From Schauerella fraxinea (GTDB taxonomy: Bacteria; Pseudomonadota; Gammaproteobacteria; Burkholderiales; Burkholderiaceae_B): a stretch of 64,000 nucleotides of DNA. Numbering within the stretch: position 1 is the first letter of the stretch; each line of letters opens with the position of its first letter. The notes below the pieces were generated by a model that was not told the origin of the DNA, made no database searches, and worked only from the letters and a program-made list of their open reading frames with translations. The translations under genes and the position numbers were made by a program. This document shows positions 38,958 through 47,305 of this stretch, one piece after another. The stretch spans positions 62,001-126,000 of the forward strand of contig JAVDKL010000002.1 in the NCBI GenBank assembly GCA_030849965.1. Reading direction: 5' to 3'.

Positions 38958-40322
38958 ATGCCTAATTCATCATCCTCCCTGCCGATCGCCGCCAATGAGG
39001 CGCGCTTTTCCGAAATCGTGGCCTTCGTACTGGCCCATGCCAAGAAAACCGGCGCGTCCGACGCGGCGGCCGAAGTCTCCGAAAGCCTGGGGCTGTCGGT
39101 GTCGGTGCGCAAAAACGACGTCGAAACCGTCGAGCAAACGCGCGACCGATCGCTGGACGTGACGGTGTACGCCGGTCAGCGCCGCGGTTCGGCGTCGACG
39201 TCCGATTTTTCCGACGCTGCGCTGCGCGAAACAGTGGAAGCCGCTTGGCACATCGCCCGCTATACCGCGGAAGACCCGGCCGCCGGCCTGCCCGATAGCG
39301 ATATGTTGGTCAGCGATTATCCCGACCTGGGCCTGCATTACGGTTGGGACGTCACCACCGAAGCGGCTGCCGAGCTGGCGCTGCGCGCCGAGCGCGCCGC
39401 CTTGGGCGTCGATCCGCGCATTACGAATACCGAAGGCGCCAGTGTGGGTGCCTACGAAGGTCAGTTCATCATGGGCAATAGCCGCGGTTTCATGGGCGGC
39501 TATCCCTATTCGCGGCACAGTTTGTCGGTGGCGCCCATTGCCGGGCGCGGCAACCGCATGCAGCGCGATTTCTGGTACTCCAGCGAACGCGATGCCACCA
39601 AATTGGCCGATCCCGAAGCGGTCGGCCGTTATGCTGCCGAGCGCGCGTTGTCGCGCTTGTCTGCCCGCCGCATTCGCACGGGCAAGTTTCCGGTGCTGTT
39701 CGAGGCGCCGCTGGCGCTGGGCCTGCTGGGCGCGCTCACCCAAGCCACCAGCGGCGGGGCGCTCTACCGCCGCGCGAGCTTCCTGGTGGATTCATTGGGC
39801 AAGCCGGTAATGGCCGACCACATCGATATCGCCGAAGATCCCTTTGTATATGGCGGGATGGGCAGTTCGCCGTTCGACGACGAGGGCGTGCGCACGCAGG
39901 CCCGCGATGTGGTGCAGGCGGGCGTGCTTCAAGGCTATTTCCTGTCGACCTACACGGGCCGCAAGCTTGGGATGCCGTCCACCGGCAATGCGGGCGGCTC
40001 GCACAACCTGACGATGACGTCCCGGCTGACGCAGCCCGGCGACGATTTCGCGGGCATGCTCAAGAAAATGGGCACGGGCTTTCTGGTCACCGAACTGATC
40101 GGTCAAGGCGTGAACTACGTGACCGGCGATTACTCGCGCGGCGCGTTCGGCTATTGGGTCGAAAATGGCGAGATCCAGCATGCCGTGGAAGAAGTCACCA
40201 TTGCGGGTTTCCTGCCGGATATGTTCAAGCAGATCGTGGCCATCGGCAACGACACGCTGATGCGCGGCACCAAGCGCACCGGTTCGATCCTGATCGAGCG
40301 GATGTCCATCGCCGGGGCCTGA
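38958..40322 (+). CDS. pmbA: Metalloprotease-related protein PmbA (TldE)
   Basis: Partner of TldD in a cytoplasmic heterodimeric protease that matures small peptides and degrades CcdA. The 454-residue product carries the PmbA/TldD signatures SVRKNDVETVEQ near residue 50, GTGFLVTELIGQGVNYVTGDYSRGAFGYWVENGEI split across residues 375-410, and a long Gly/Ser-rich core. Like other PmbA proteins it lacks the HExxxH zinc motif, which is in TldD; tldD is not in the window. The ATG at 38958 (MPNSSSSLP) is preferred over earlier in-frame starts that overlap darP. Confidence 0.93.
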   Translation: MPNSSSSLPIAANEARFSEIVAFVLAHAKKTGASDAAAEVSESLGLSVSVRKNDVETVEQTRDRSLDVTVYAGQRRGSASTSDFSDAALRETVEAAWHIARYTAEDPAAGLPDSDMLVSDYPDLGLHYGWDVTTEAAAELALRAERAALGVDPRITNTEGASVGAYEGQFIMGNSRGFMGGYPYSRHSLSVAPIAGRGNRMQRDFWYSSERDATKLADPEAVGRYAAERALSRLSARRIRTGKFPVLFEAPLALGLLGALTQATSGGALYRRASFLVDSLGKPVMADHIDIAEDPFVYGGMGSSPFDDEGVRTQARDVVQAGVLQGYFLSTYTGRKLGMPSTGNAGGSHNLTMTSRLTQPGDDFAGMLKKMGTGFLVTELIGQGVNYVTGDYSRGAFGYWVENGEIQHAVEEVTIAGFLPDMFKQIVAIGNDTLMRGTKRTGSILIERMSIAGA

Positions 40323-40411
40323 TGGTCTGATCGTCTGGAAAGATCGGGATGTTTTCGAGGCGGCGTGCATCGCGCGCCGACAACACCCGATCGTCTTGAC
40401 AGCACGTGCCC

Positions 40412-40440
40412 TTGTGTGGCTGCCCTACGCATGCTAAAGT
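40412..40440 (+). promoter_or_regulatory. Predicted promoter of rplM-rpsI
   Basis: TTGTGT (40412-40417) and TAAAGT (40435-40440) are 17 bp apart, leaving a leader of about 140 bp before rplM. Confidence 0.45.
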
Positions 40441-40530
40441 CATGGGCTCTCCTTTTCGCTTTGTTGGCAGTACATGCGTATACGGGCGGTTAATAACGCC
40501 TTGAGACGAGACGAAGGATCAGGGGGCGGC

Positions 40531-40550
40531 GCTCGGTGCTTTATCCGAGC
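40531..40550 (+). promoter_or_regulatory. Hairpin in the rplM leader
   Basis: GCTCGG, loop TGCTTTAT, CCGAGC lies 33 bp before the rplM start in the untranslated leader. In enteric bacteria the rplM leader is a target of L13 autoregulation; whether this hairpin plays that part is a guess. Confidence 0.35.
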
Positions 40551-40583
40551 GGCATCATCCCAATTTTTTATCTAGGACCCATC

Positions 40584-41012
40584 ATGAAGACCTTTGTGGC
40601 CAAGCCGCATGAAGTCACGCGTGACTGGTTTGTGATCGACGCCAAGGGCAAAGTCCTCGGTCGTGTGGCCAGCGAAGTCGCACGCCGCCTGCGTGGCAAG
40701 CACAAACCCGAATTCACGCCGCACGTTGATACTGGCGACTATATCGTCATCATCAACGCTGCCGATATCGTCGTTACCGGCGCGAAAACCACCGACAAAA
40801 AGTACTTCCGTCACACGACGTACCCGGGCGGTATCCGCGAAACGAACTTTGAAAAGCTGCAACAGCGTTTCCCCGGTCGTGCGATCCAGAAAGCGGTCAA
40901 GGGCATGTTGCCCAAGGGTCCGCTTGGCTACGCCATGATCAAGAAACTCAAGGTGTACGCGGGTGCCGAGCATCCCCACACCGCCCAGCAGCCTAAGCCG
41001 CTGGAATTCTAA
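40584..41012 (+). CDS. rplM: 50S ribosomal protein L13
   Basis: The 142-residue L13 begins [20 protein letters not shown] and contains the family blocks [20 protein letters not shown] near residue 24 and [21 protein letters not shown] near 107. AGGA lies 9 bp before the ATG. An in-frame extension to 40536 would run through the leader hairpin and is rejected. It forms the universal operon with rpsI, 9 bp downstream. Confidence 0.98.
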   Translation: MKTFVAKPHEVTRDWFVIDAKGKVLGRVASEVARRLRGKHKPEFTPHVDTGDYIVIINAADIVVTGAKTTDKKYFRHTTYPGGIRETNFEKLQQRFPGRAIQKAVKGMLPKGPLGYAMIKKLKVYAGAEHPHTAQQPKPLEF

Positions 41013-41021
41013 GGAAACGCC

Positions 41022-41414
41022 ATGATCGGTAACTGGAATTACGGAACCGGCCGTCGCAAGTCCTCTGTGGCGCGCGTGTTCCTCAAGAAAGGATCGGGCA
41101 AGATCATCGTCAACGGCAAGCCCGTCGACGAATTCTTCGCTCGCGAAACGGGTCGTATGATCGTTCGTCAGCCCCTGGACCTCACGGGTCACCTCGAATC
41201 GTTCGACTTCAAAGTCAACGTTCGCGGCGGCGGTGAGTCGGGTCAAGCCGGCGCGATCCGTCACGGCATCACCCGTGCACTGATCGACTACGATGAGTCG
41301 CTCAAGCCTTCGTTGAAGCAAGCGGGCTTTGTGACCCGTGACGCCCGTGAAGTCGAGCGAAAGAAAGTCGGTTTGCGCAAGGCGCGCCGTCGGAAGCAGT
41401 TCAGCAAGCGCTAA
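41022..41414 (+). CDS. rpsI: 30S ribosomal protein S9
   Basis: The 130-residue S9 has the family start [15 protein letters not shown], the [15 protein letters not shown] segment near residue 70, and the conserved basic end RRRKQFSKR, whose last arginine contacts the P-site tRNA anticodon. It is the second gene of the rplM-rpsI operon, followed at once by a strong terminator. Confidence 0.98.
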   Translation: MIGNWNYGTGRRKSSVARVFLKKGSGKIIVNGKPVDEFFARETGRMIVRQPLDLTGHLESFDFKVNVRGGGESGQAGAIRHGITRALIDYDESLKPSLKQAGFVTRDAREVERKKVGLRKARRRKQFSKR

Positions 41415-41427
41415 ACTGTTCTCTGTC

Positions 41428-41460
41428 AAAAAGGCCGCTATTGCGGCCTTTTTGTTTTTT
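41428..41460 (+). terminator. Terminator of the rplM-rpsI operon
   Basis: AAAAAGGCCGC, loop TATT, GCGGCCTTTTT plus further T residues; it lies 13 bp after the rpsI stop. Confidence 0.92.
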
Positions 41461-41501
41461 GCGAAGATACAATCGTTGTTCGAACAAGGAAGCGGATCAT
41501 C

Positions 41502-42563
41502 ATGTCCCAAGTTTCTCAGCGCATCAAAGTAGGTATTGTCGGCGGCACCGGATATACGGGCGTCGAGCTGTTGCGATTGCTGTCGCAGCATCCGCACGTC
41601 GAATTGACGGCCATTACCTCGCGAAAAGAAGAGGGCATGCCCGTTTCCGAGATGTACCCCAATCTTCGTGGGCATGTGAACCTCAAGTTCACGACGCCCG
41701 AAAATGCCGCGCTCACCGATTGCGATGTGGTTTTCTTCGCTACGCCCCACGGCGTGGCGATGGCGCAGGCGCAAACGTTGTTGGACGCGGATGTGCGCAT
41801 CATCGACCTGGCAGCCGATTTCCGGTTGCAGGATACAGCGGTGTTCGAGAAGTGGTACAAAATTCCGCACACCTGCCCGGAGATTCTGGCGGATTCGGTC
41901 TACGGCCTGGTGGAACTCAATCGTGAGCGGGTTGCTGCCGCGCGCGTGATCGGCAATCCCGGCTGCTACCCCACCACTGTGATCCTGGGCCTGGCTCCGC
42001 TCATCGAGGCGGGCAACGTGCTCGTGGATACCCAAACGCTGGTCGCCGACTGCAAGTCAGGCGTGTCGGGTGCAGGCCGCAAGGCTGAAGTGGCCACGCT
42101 GTTTTCCGAAGCGTCGGACAATTTCAAGGCTTACGGCGTTAAGGGTCATCGCCATCATCCCGAAATCCAGGCGCAGCTTGAGAAGATCGCCGGGGGTCCG
42201 GTGGGCTTCACATTCGTGCCGCATCTGGTGCCGATGATTCGGGGCATGTTTTCCACGCTTTACGCGCGGATCCTGCCCGAAGCGCGCGATACGGATTTCC
42301 AGGCGCTGTTTGAAGCGCGTTACGCCAACGAGCCGTTTGTGGACGTCATGCCCGCCGGTAGCCTGCCCGAAACGCGTTCGGTTCGCGGTTCCAATACGCT
42401 GCGCATTTCCGTAGAACGCCCGAATGGCGGCGACCTGCTCATCGTCATGGTCATTCAAGACAATCTGGTCAAGGGCGCGTCCGGCCAGGCCGTTCAAAAC
42501 ATGAACTTGATGTTTGGCCTGCCCGAAACGGCGGGTCTGAATCACGTTGCGTTGCTGCCGTAA
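41502..42563 (+). CDS. argC: N-acetyl-gamma-glutamyl-phosphate reductase
   Basis: NADPH-dependent reductase of the arginine pathway. The 353-residue protein has the dinucleotide loop [17 protein letters not shown] near residue 10, the catalytic cysteine in [12 protein letters not shown] near 153, and the GHRHHPEI block with the active-site histidine near 215. No other arg gene is nearby, so argC is scattered as in many betaproteobacteria. The start ATG at 41502 directly follows the rpsI terminator. Confidence 0.96.
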   Translation: MSQVSQRIKVGIVGGTGYTGVELLRLLSQHPHVELTAITSRKEEGMPVSEMYPNLRGHVNLKFTTPENAALTDCDVVFFATPHGVAMAQAQTLLDADVRIIDLAADFRLQDTAVFEKWYKIPHTCPEILADSVYGLVELNRERVAAARVIGNPGCYPTTVILGLAPLIEAGNVLVDTQTLVADCKSGVSGAGRKAEVATLFSEASDNFKAYGVKGHRHHPEIQAQLEKIAGGPVGFTFVPHLVPMIRGMFSTLYARILPEARDTDFQALFEARYANEPFVDVMPAGSLPETRSVRGSNTLRISVERPNGGDLLIVMVIQDNLVKGASGQAVQNMNLMFGLPETAGLNHVALLP

Positions 42564-42590
42564 CCGGGACACGGCGGGCGGAGGGGCCGG

Positions 42591-43382
42591 TTGCGCCTCT
42601 CGCCGCCGTGGGAACGAATCCATACCTTTTCCGGTCTCATCCTGATGCATTGGCCGAAGTGGGCGACCTGGGTTGTCGTGGTGGTATTGAGTATGGTGGT
42701 GGGTGCCGGCGCGGCACTGTTGGCCAAGCGGCCAGTGGCGCCCAGCACCACCGGGCAGGCCGGCTCGCCGCAAGAAATGGCCGGTTTGGATGCGAAGATT
42801 TGGGAGCGCGAGGCTGCGATTCAGGCCATGCAAACCCGTCTGGACGTGGCCGATGGCGAAGTGGCGCTGGAGCGCAGCGCACGTCTTGAACTCGAGCGGC
42901 AACTGGCCGCCGTGCAAAATGACGTGGGCCGGGTGCGTGAGCAGTTGGCGTTTTACGAACAGTTGTTGCCCGCCGGTCCTGAGGGGTCGGTAGCCGTTCG
43001 CGGCGCTGAGTTTCAGAAGTTGCCCAATGGTTTGGGATACCGCGTGCTCATCATGCGCAACGGAAAAGCGTCCGATACGCCGTTCGTGGGCCGATTGCAG
43101 ATCACCGCATCGGGGCGCGAATCGGGTCGCGATAAAGTGAAGACCGTCACGCTAGCGCCGTTGCGCGACACGACCGCTTCGATTGCGGCCAAGGTGCTCG
43201 ACATGGCCAAGCCAGCCTCCAGCCAGCCCGGCGACGACACTTTAGGGTTGAAGTTCGAGCAATATCAACGGCTCGAGGGCGTGTTGGCTTTACCCGACGG
43301 TTTTGCCACTGAGACGCTGGTTGTGAGCGTCCTGGAGGGAAAGACAGTGCGTGCCTCGCAGTCTGTTGAATTGAGATTTTGA
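42591..43382 (+). CDS. Coiled-coil membrane protein, DUF6776-like
   Basis: A 263-residue protein with one N-terminal transmembrane helix (WATWVVVVVLSMVVGAGAALL, about residues 24-45), a coiled coil (about 65-125, rich in Glu/Arg/Leu heptads) and a C-terminal beta-rich domain (about 140-263). It resembles an uncharacterised family found upstream of erpA and bactofilin genes in Burkholderiales; the family name is from memory. I took a TTG start at 42591 with GAGGGG upstream. The alternative ATG at 42645 gives a shorter cytoplasmic stub and is almost as likely. Confidence 0.65.
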   Translation: MRLSPPWERIHTFSGLILMHWPKWATWVVVVVLSMVVGAGAALLAKRPVAPSTTGQAGSPQEMAGLDAKIWEREAAIQAMQTRLDVADGEVALERSARLELERQLAAVQNDVGRVREQLAFYEQLLPAGPEGSVAVRGAEFQKLPNGLGYRVLIMRNGKASDTPFVGRLQITASGRESGRDKVKTVTLAPLRDTTASIAAKVLDMAKPASSQPGDDTLGLKFEQYQRLEGVLALPDGFATETLVVSVLEGKTVRASQSVELRF

Positions 43383-43407
43383 ATCCCGGGATGCACTGGG
43401 CTATAGT
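43379..43407 (+). promoter_or_regulatory. Predicted erpA promoter
   Basis: TTGAAT (43379-43384) and TATAGT (43402-43407) are separated by 17 bp. The -35 overlaps the stop codon of the preceding gene, and erpA starts about 60 bp downstream. Confidence 0.55.
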
Positions 43408-43469
43408 GAACACATTAGGGCGCTTTGCGTCCGACCGGATATTGGCCGTCTCGGCCAGGAGTGACCATC

Positions 43470-43841
43470 ATGAATGCTTTGACCGAAACCGTTGACCTAC
43501 AAGCTGCTCCCCCCGCGCCGCTCGTCTTTACTGACGCTGCCGCCGCAAAGGTTAAAGAGCTGCTGGTGGAAGAAGGTAATCCCGATCTGAAATTGCGTGT
43601 TTTTGTACAGGGCGGCGGCTGTTCCGGCTTCCAGTACGGCTTCACGTTCGACGAAGTGATCAACGACGACGACACCGCACTGGACAAGGAAGGCGTGCAA
43701 CTGCTCGTCGATCCGATGAGCTTCCAGTATCTGGTGGGTGCCGAGATTGATTACAAAGAAGACTTGGAAGGCGCCCAGTTCGTCATCCGTAATCCGAATG
43801 CGTCGACCACCTGCGGGTGCGGTTCGTCCTTCTCGGTATAA
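43470..43841 (+). CDS. erpA: Iron-sulfur cluster insertion protein ErpA
   Basis: A-type carrier of 123 residues that delivers iron-sulfur clusters to target enzymes. The three conserved cysteines are in [11 protein letters not shown] near residue 52 and TCGCGSSF at the end. I chose the ATG at 43470 (MNALTETVD) because AGGAG precedes it; the longer frame has no support. A bidirectional terminator follows. A client in this window could be the fused indolepyruvate oxidoreductase with its iron-sulfur cysteines. Confidence 0.95.
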   Translation: MNALTETVDLQAAPPAPLVFTDAAAAKVKELLVEEGNPDLKLRVFVQGGGCSGFQYGFTFDEVINDDDTALDKEGVQLLVDPMSFQYLVGAEIDYKEDLEGAQFVIRNPNASTTCGCGSSFSV

Positions 43842-43890
43842 GTCTCTGCACTGGGTGCGTTCGCCGTTCGGGCGAGGCGCTTCAGCAGTC

Positions 43891-43919
43891 AAAAACCCTC
43901 GCTCGCGCGAGGGTTTTTT
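43891..43919. terminator. Bidirectional terminator between erpA and anmK
   Basis: AAAAACCCTCGC, loop TCGC, GCGAGGGTTTTTT: a perfect 7-bp GC-rich stem with A and T runs on both sides. Confidence 0.92.
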
Positions 43920-44008
43920 GTTGGCTGCGTTCAGATGGACGGCTTTCGGGTTGACGGGATTCGAATAGACGGCTTGCTGATGGACAGCGTTCGGGTGCAC
44001 GGCATTCA
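43919..44008. repeat. Degenerate 15-bp tandem repeat downstream of anmK, six units
   Basis: Six contiguous 15-bp units in perfect register, for example GATGGACGGCTTTCG, GGTTGACGGGATTCG, GATGGACAGCGTTCG. Each keeps the GAC/CAC-GG core and the TTCG-like end. The array fills the space between the erpA terminator and the end of anmK. Any translation would give a pentapeptide repeat (x-D-G-x-R), but no ribosome site is seen. Confidence 0.8.
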
Positions 44009-44034
44009 GGCCGCCCGGCTGTTGGTGCGTAGTT

Positions 44035-45165
44035 TCAAGCCGGATAATAGGCACCGAGCACGCGTGGGCCGCGCACGCCTGTCACCTCGGGAATGCCCGC
44101 CGGGATGCGCGCGCAATGCGCGTAAGCCAACCATGCGAACGCCATGGCCTCAGCATCTTGTGCCGCCACCCCAACCGAATCGGTAAGGGCGATAGGGCGA
44201 TTCAGTCGCGCGGCCAGCGCCCGCATCAACGCACCGTTGCGGCTGCCGCCGCCGCAGACCAGCACGTCTTCCACATCTGAAGCTTGTTGCGCAATTGCTT
44301 GCGCTACAGTCGCTGCGGTGAGGTGCAACAGTGTGGCCTGGATATCTTCACGCCACGTGGGGCGGTCGGCGTAGCCTTGCGGGATGCGCCGATCGAGCCA
44401 TTCGGCATTGAAGTGATCGCGTCCCGTCGATTTAGGCGGTGCTGCGGCAAGCCAGGCGTCACTCGCAATCCAATCGGCAAGCAGCGCGTCGTCGCAGGTG
44501 CCCGTGTTGCCCCAAGCGCCATCGGCATCGAACGGTTGGCCGGTATGTCGCAGGCACCAGAGATCCAACAACGCGTTGGCGGGACCAGTGTCAAAGCCGA
44601 TAGGGGGCACGTTGGGCCGCAGCGCCGTCACATTGGCGATGCCGCCCAAGTTGAGTACCGCACGCGGCCGATCGGTGCTGAACACGGCGTGATGAAAGAT
44701 CGGCGCGAGCGGGGCGCCTTGTCCGCCGGCTGCCACATCGCGCGTACGAAAGTCGGCCACCACCGCTATCTGCGTGAGTTCTGCCAGCAACGCCGGTGCA
44801 TTTAATTGCAGCGTGTAGCCCTCGTTGGGGCGATGTCGTACGGTTTGCCCATGGGCACCGATGGCGACGATATCGGCGGGTGCGATGTGCGCGCGATCGA
44901 GCAACTGCGCAACGGTATCTGCGTAGCAGCCCACCAGCGCATTGGCGGCGAGTGCCGCGCGATGCAGTTCGTCCAGTCCGGAATCGTTCAAGGCAAGCAG
45001 CTCACGCCGCAGATCGGGCGGCATGTCGACACTGGCTCGTGCCAGTTGATGCGGATGCAACGCGCCATCGGGCGCGGCACGCATTTGCATCAGCGCACCA
45101 TCGATCCCATCGACGCTGGTGCCTGACATCAGGCCGATGAAGTAGGTGCCGTCGAAGGTCGTCAT
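44035..45165 (-). CDS. anmK: Anhydro-N-acetylmuramic acid kinase
   Basis: Phosphorylates and opens 1,6-anhydro-MurNAc during murein recycling. The 376-residue product begins MTTFDGTYFIGLMSGTSVDGIDG, the family start, with AHGQTVRHRP near residue 115, NLGGIANVT near 165 and CGGGSRNGALM near 310. The reading frame stays open 99 codons upstream, but this stretch crosses a tandem repeat and has no protein-like character, so the ATG at 45165 is used. No clear Shine-Dalgarno is seen. It follows an M23 peptidase gene on the same strand and is flanked by short tandem repeats on both sides. Confidence 0.94.
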   Translation of the reverse strand: MTTFDGTYFIGLMSGTSVDGIDGALMQMRAAPDGALHPHQLARASVDMPPDLRRELLALNDSGLDELHRAALAANALVGCYADTVAQLLDRAHIAPADIVAIGAHGQTVRHRPNEGYTLQLNAPALLAELTQIAVVADFRTRDVAAGGQGAPLAPIFHHAVFSTDRPRAVLNLGGIANVTALRPNVPPIGFDTGPANALLDLWCLRHTGQPFDADGAWGNTGTCDDALLADWIASDAWLAAAPPKSTGRDHFNAEWLDRRIPQGYADRPTWREDIQATLLHLTAATVAQAIAQQASDVEDVLVCGGGSRNGALMRALAARLNRPIALTDSVGVAAQDAEAMAFAWLAYAHCARIPAGIPEVTGVRGPRVLGAYYPA

Positions 45166-45204
45166 GGGTAATCGTCGCAGAGGAGAAAACGTTGAGAATA
45201 GAAT

Positions 45205-45360
45205 GCCGACACATAAGCGCCGAATAAACGCCGCCAAATAAACGCACGGTTCGCCGCCATATGATCGCAGCCGTCGCCGCCATATAAACACAGCCATTGC
45301 CGCTGTGTAAACGCAGAGCCGCCGGCTGAACGCCGCCATCGCCGACTTATAAGCGCCGCT
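45205..45360. repeat. Degenerate tandem repeat upstream of anmK, core unit 22-23 bp
   Basis: About ten contiguous units beginning GCCG. Four successive units (45230, 45253, 45276, 45299) are 22-23 bp and share GCCGCCATATAAACGCAG-like sequence. The outer units are cut to 9-16 bp but keep the GCCG...TAA-GC core; the 14-bp units at 45205 and 45341 are near copies. There are no spacers, so it is not CRISPR. The array ends about 40 bp before the anmK start and could affect its expression. Confidence 0.75.
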
Positions 45361-45417
45361 GCCGATTGAGCGAGGCCGCGGGCAGCAGCGCTTCAAACCA
45401 CAGCAAAACGACGCAAT

Positions 45418-45441
45418 GAAAAAGGAGGCACGAGGCCTCCT
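45418..45441 (-). terminator. Terminator downstream of the M23 peptidase gene
   Basis: On the minus strand AGGAGGC, loop CTCGT, GCCTCCTTTTTC forms a GC-rich hairpin with a T run, about 170 bp after the peptidase stop and beyond the 16-bp tandem repeat. Confidence 0.7.
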
Positions 45442-45507
45442 GATGTGTGCTGTCAGCTGCAACGTGCCGCGCCTCGCGCGATCTGCTCGTGCATCTGCTG
45501 ATCAGCG

Positions 45508-45618
45508 GCCTGCCTACTTATCGCCTGCCTACTAAGGAGCCTGCTTAATAAGGAGCCAACTTACTAAGGAGCCAACTTACTAAGGAGCCAACTTACTAAG
45601 GGGCCTACTCAGTTAGCG
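45508..45618. repeat. 16-bp tandem repeat directly after the M23 peptidase stop codon, seven units
   Basis: Consensus GCCAACTTACTAAGGA. Units at 45555, 45571 and 45587 are nearly identical; units at 45508, 45523, 45539 and 45603 are diverged. The last unit (45603-45618) overlaps the final codons and stop of the peptidase gene (stop at 45613-45615), so the array seems to have grown out of the gene end. Because the period is not a multiple of three, each unit adds stop codons in different frames. Confidence 0.88.
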
Positions 45619-47046
45619 AGCTGCGACGTTGGTCAACGAATCGGGATTGATGGCTTGCAGTTGCGCGAGCATGCCGATCTGCTGCTTGTATGGATCGACG
45701 GCCTGATTGAAGGCTTGTACTTCCTTGGCGTCGAGCGTGCGGGCGATGGGCAGGTCGGCGGCCAGCGGATCGATGGGTTGGCCATCGACGCGGAATTCGT
45801 AGTGCAGGTGCGGGCCGGTGGCCCAGCCGGTTGAGCCGACGTAGCCAATCAATTGGCCTTGCGACACTTTCGTACCCTTGCGCATGCCTTCGGCCAAGCG
45901 GCTTTGATGGGCATAAGCCGTGGTGTACTTGTCGGAATGCTTGATGACGATGATGTTGCCGTAGCCACTTTGCGTGCCGGCGAAGTCGATCGTGCCATCG
46001 GCCACGGCGTGAATCGGCGTGCCGGTGGGGGCAGCGTAATCCACGCCCTTGTGGCCCATCCAGCGACCATGAATCGGGTGCATGCGGCCACCGAACGTCG
46101 AGCTGATTCGGGTGAACTTGAGCGCGGTTTTCAGGAACGTGCCGCGCAGGTTCGTGCCGTCAAAATCGTAGTAGGCGCCTTGGCCGTTGCCATTGGCGCT
46201 GAACCAGACGGCGTTATACGTTTTGCCCTGATTGATGAACTCGACGGCCATCACGCGGCCTGCGCCGGCGTAGCGGCCATCGTGGGAGCGGGTTTCGTAG
46301 ACGACGCGAAATTGATCGCCCTGACGCAGATCGCGCAGGAAGTCGACCTTGCCGTTGAGGATATCGGCCATCTGCAGCGTAATCGAATCGGGAATGCCGG
46401 CCGCGTCGGTAGCGCCGAAGAGGGACGACTTGATCGTGCCCACAGCCACACGCGTTTGACGATCGGTATTTTCGGCAATTTCATCAGCGGCGTAGCCGGT
46501 GCCTTCGGGCACGACATGCAGCATCTTGGTGACGACCTGGCCTTCGCTGTCATTGCCGGGCGTATGGATGTAGCGCAGCCAGACCAGTTTGCCTTCGGCA
46601 TTGGTGGCGGCCTGAACCGAACGGCCCGGGTAGAGCTTATAAATGCTGCGCGCGCTGGCGTCGTGCGTCAGAAACGTTTGCAGGCCGGGCTCGTCGAGCT
46701 CCAGACGCTGCAGTACGGCCGCGAGCGTATCGCCCGAGCGGATGCGCGTTTCGCTGATGTAGGGCGTATCCACGACGTTATCGCTCACCGACATCGCATC
46801 GGCCGTCATCGGCAGGATGCTCTGCACGACACTTGCTGCAGGCATCGCGGTGCGGTCCGGCTGGCTGACCATGCCGATTGCTGCGGCGCCTGCAAACAGG
46901 CCCAATGCGGAAACGACGAGCGTGCGGCGAAACCAACCTACGCGGGGCGAGGTGGGTGCGACAGCGGCACTACTTGTGGGGATGGCGAGCGAGGGGGAGG
47001 TGGCGCGAGGAGTGCGATCGGGGAGATCTGAAATTCCACGAGTCAT
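45613..47046 (-). CDS. M23-family murein endopeptidase (LytM/MepM-like)
   Basis: Periplasmic, membrane-anchored protein of 477 residues. One N-terminal helix (about residues 42-62) is followed by a region with a LysM/Csd3-type RSGDTLAAVLQRL near 105 and a central domain, then the M23 peptidase domain (about 325-430). Zinc ligands are visible in GHKGVDYAAPTGTP and in GPHLHYEFR, so the site is intact. Such enzymes cut peptide crosslinks during wall growth. The gene is divergent from tyrS and lies upstream of anmK, giving a murein cleavage and recycling pair. Confidence 0.9.
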   Translation of the reverse strand: MTRGISDLPDRTPRATSPSLAIPTSSAAVAPTSPRVGWFRRTLVVSALGLFAGAAAIGMVSQPDRTAMPAASVVQSILPMTADAMSVSDNVVDTPYISETRIRSGDTLAAVLQRLELDEPGLQTFLTHDASARSIYKLYPGRSVQAATNAEGKLVWLRYIHTPGNDSEGQVVTKMLHVVPEGTGYAADEIAENTDRQTRVAVGTIKSSLFGATDAAGIPDSITLQMADILNGKVDFLRDLRQGDQFRVVYETRSHDGRYAGAGRVMAVEFINQGKTYNAVWFSANGNGQGAYYDFDGTNLRGTFLKTALKFTRISSTFGGRMHPIHGRWMGHKGVDYAAPTGTPIHAVADGTIDFAGTQSGYGNIIVIKHSDKYTTAYAHQSRLAEGMRKGTKVSQGQLIGYVGSTGWATGPHLHYEFRVDGQPIDPLAADLPIARTLDAKEVQAFNQAVDPYKQQIGMLAQLQAINPDSLTNVAAR

Positions 47047-47305
47047 CGTGTGGGAACCCTTGATGATGAAACATGGATCAATTCACCGGGGCCAAAACGC
47101 CACACCGTTTGCACGGGGCACATCGGCCGCACCGGATCACGGAGATCCACGCTTACGAAAAAAAGGAAGCTAGACGCTACGGAATCGGTGCAACCAGAGA
47201 GTTGCTATGATTCGGGCTGTATCCTAACGCATCTGTGTTGAAAATTCGACAAAAATCGTAATTTTTACACCTTGCTGGTGTCTTCTCCCTGTAAAAGCCC
47301 CGACC

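Noticed and set aside
45166-45462. N-terminal extension of AnmK by 99 residues
   Set aside because: The open frame crosses a tandem repeat, is Arg/Cys/Phe-rich without domain character, and the family start is at 45165.
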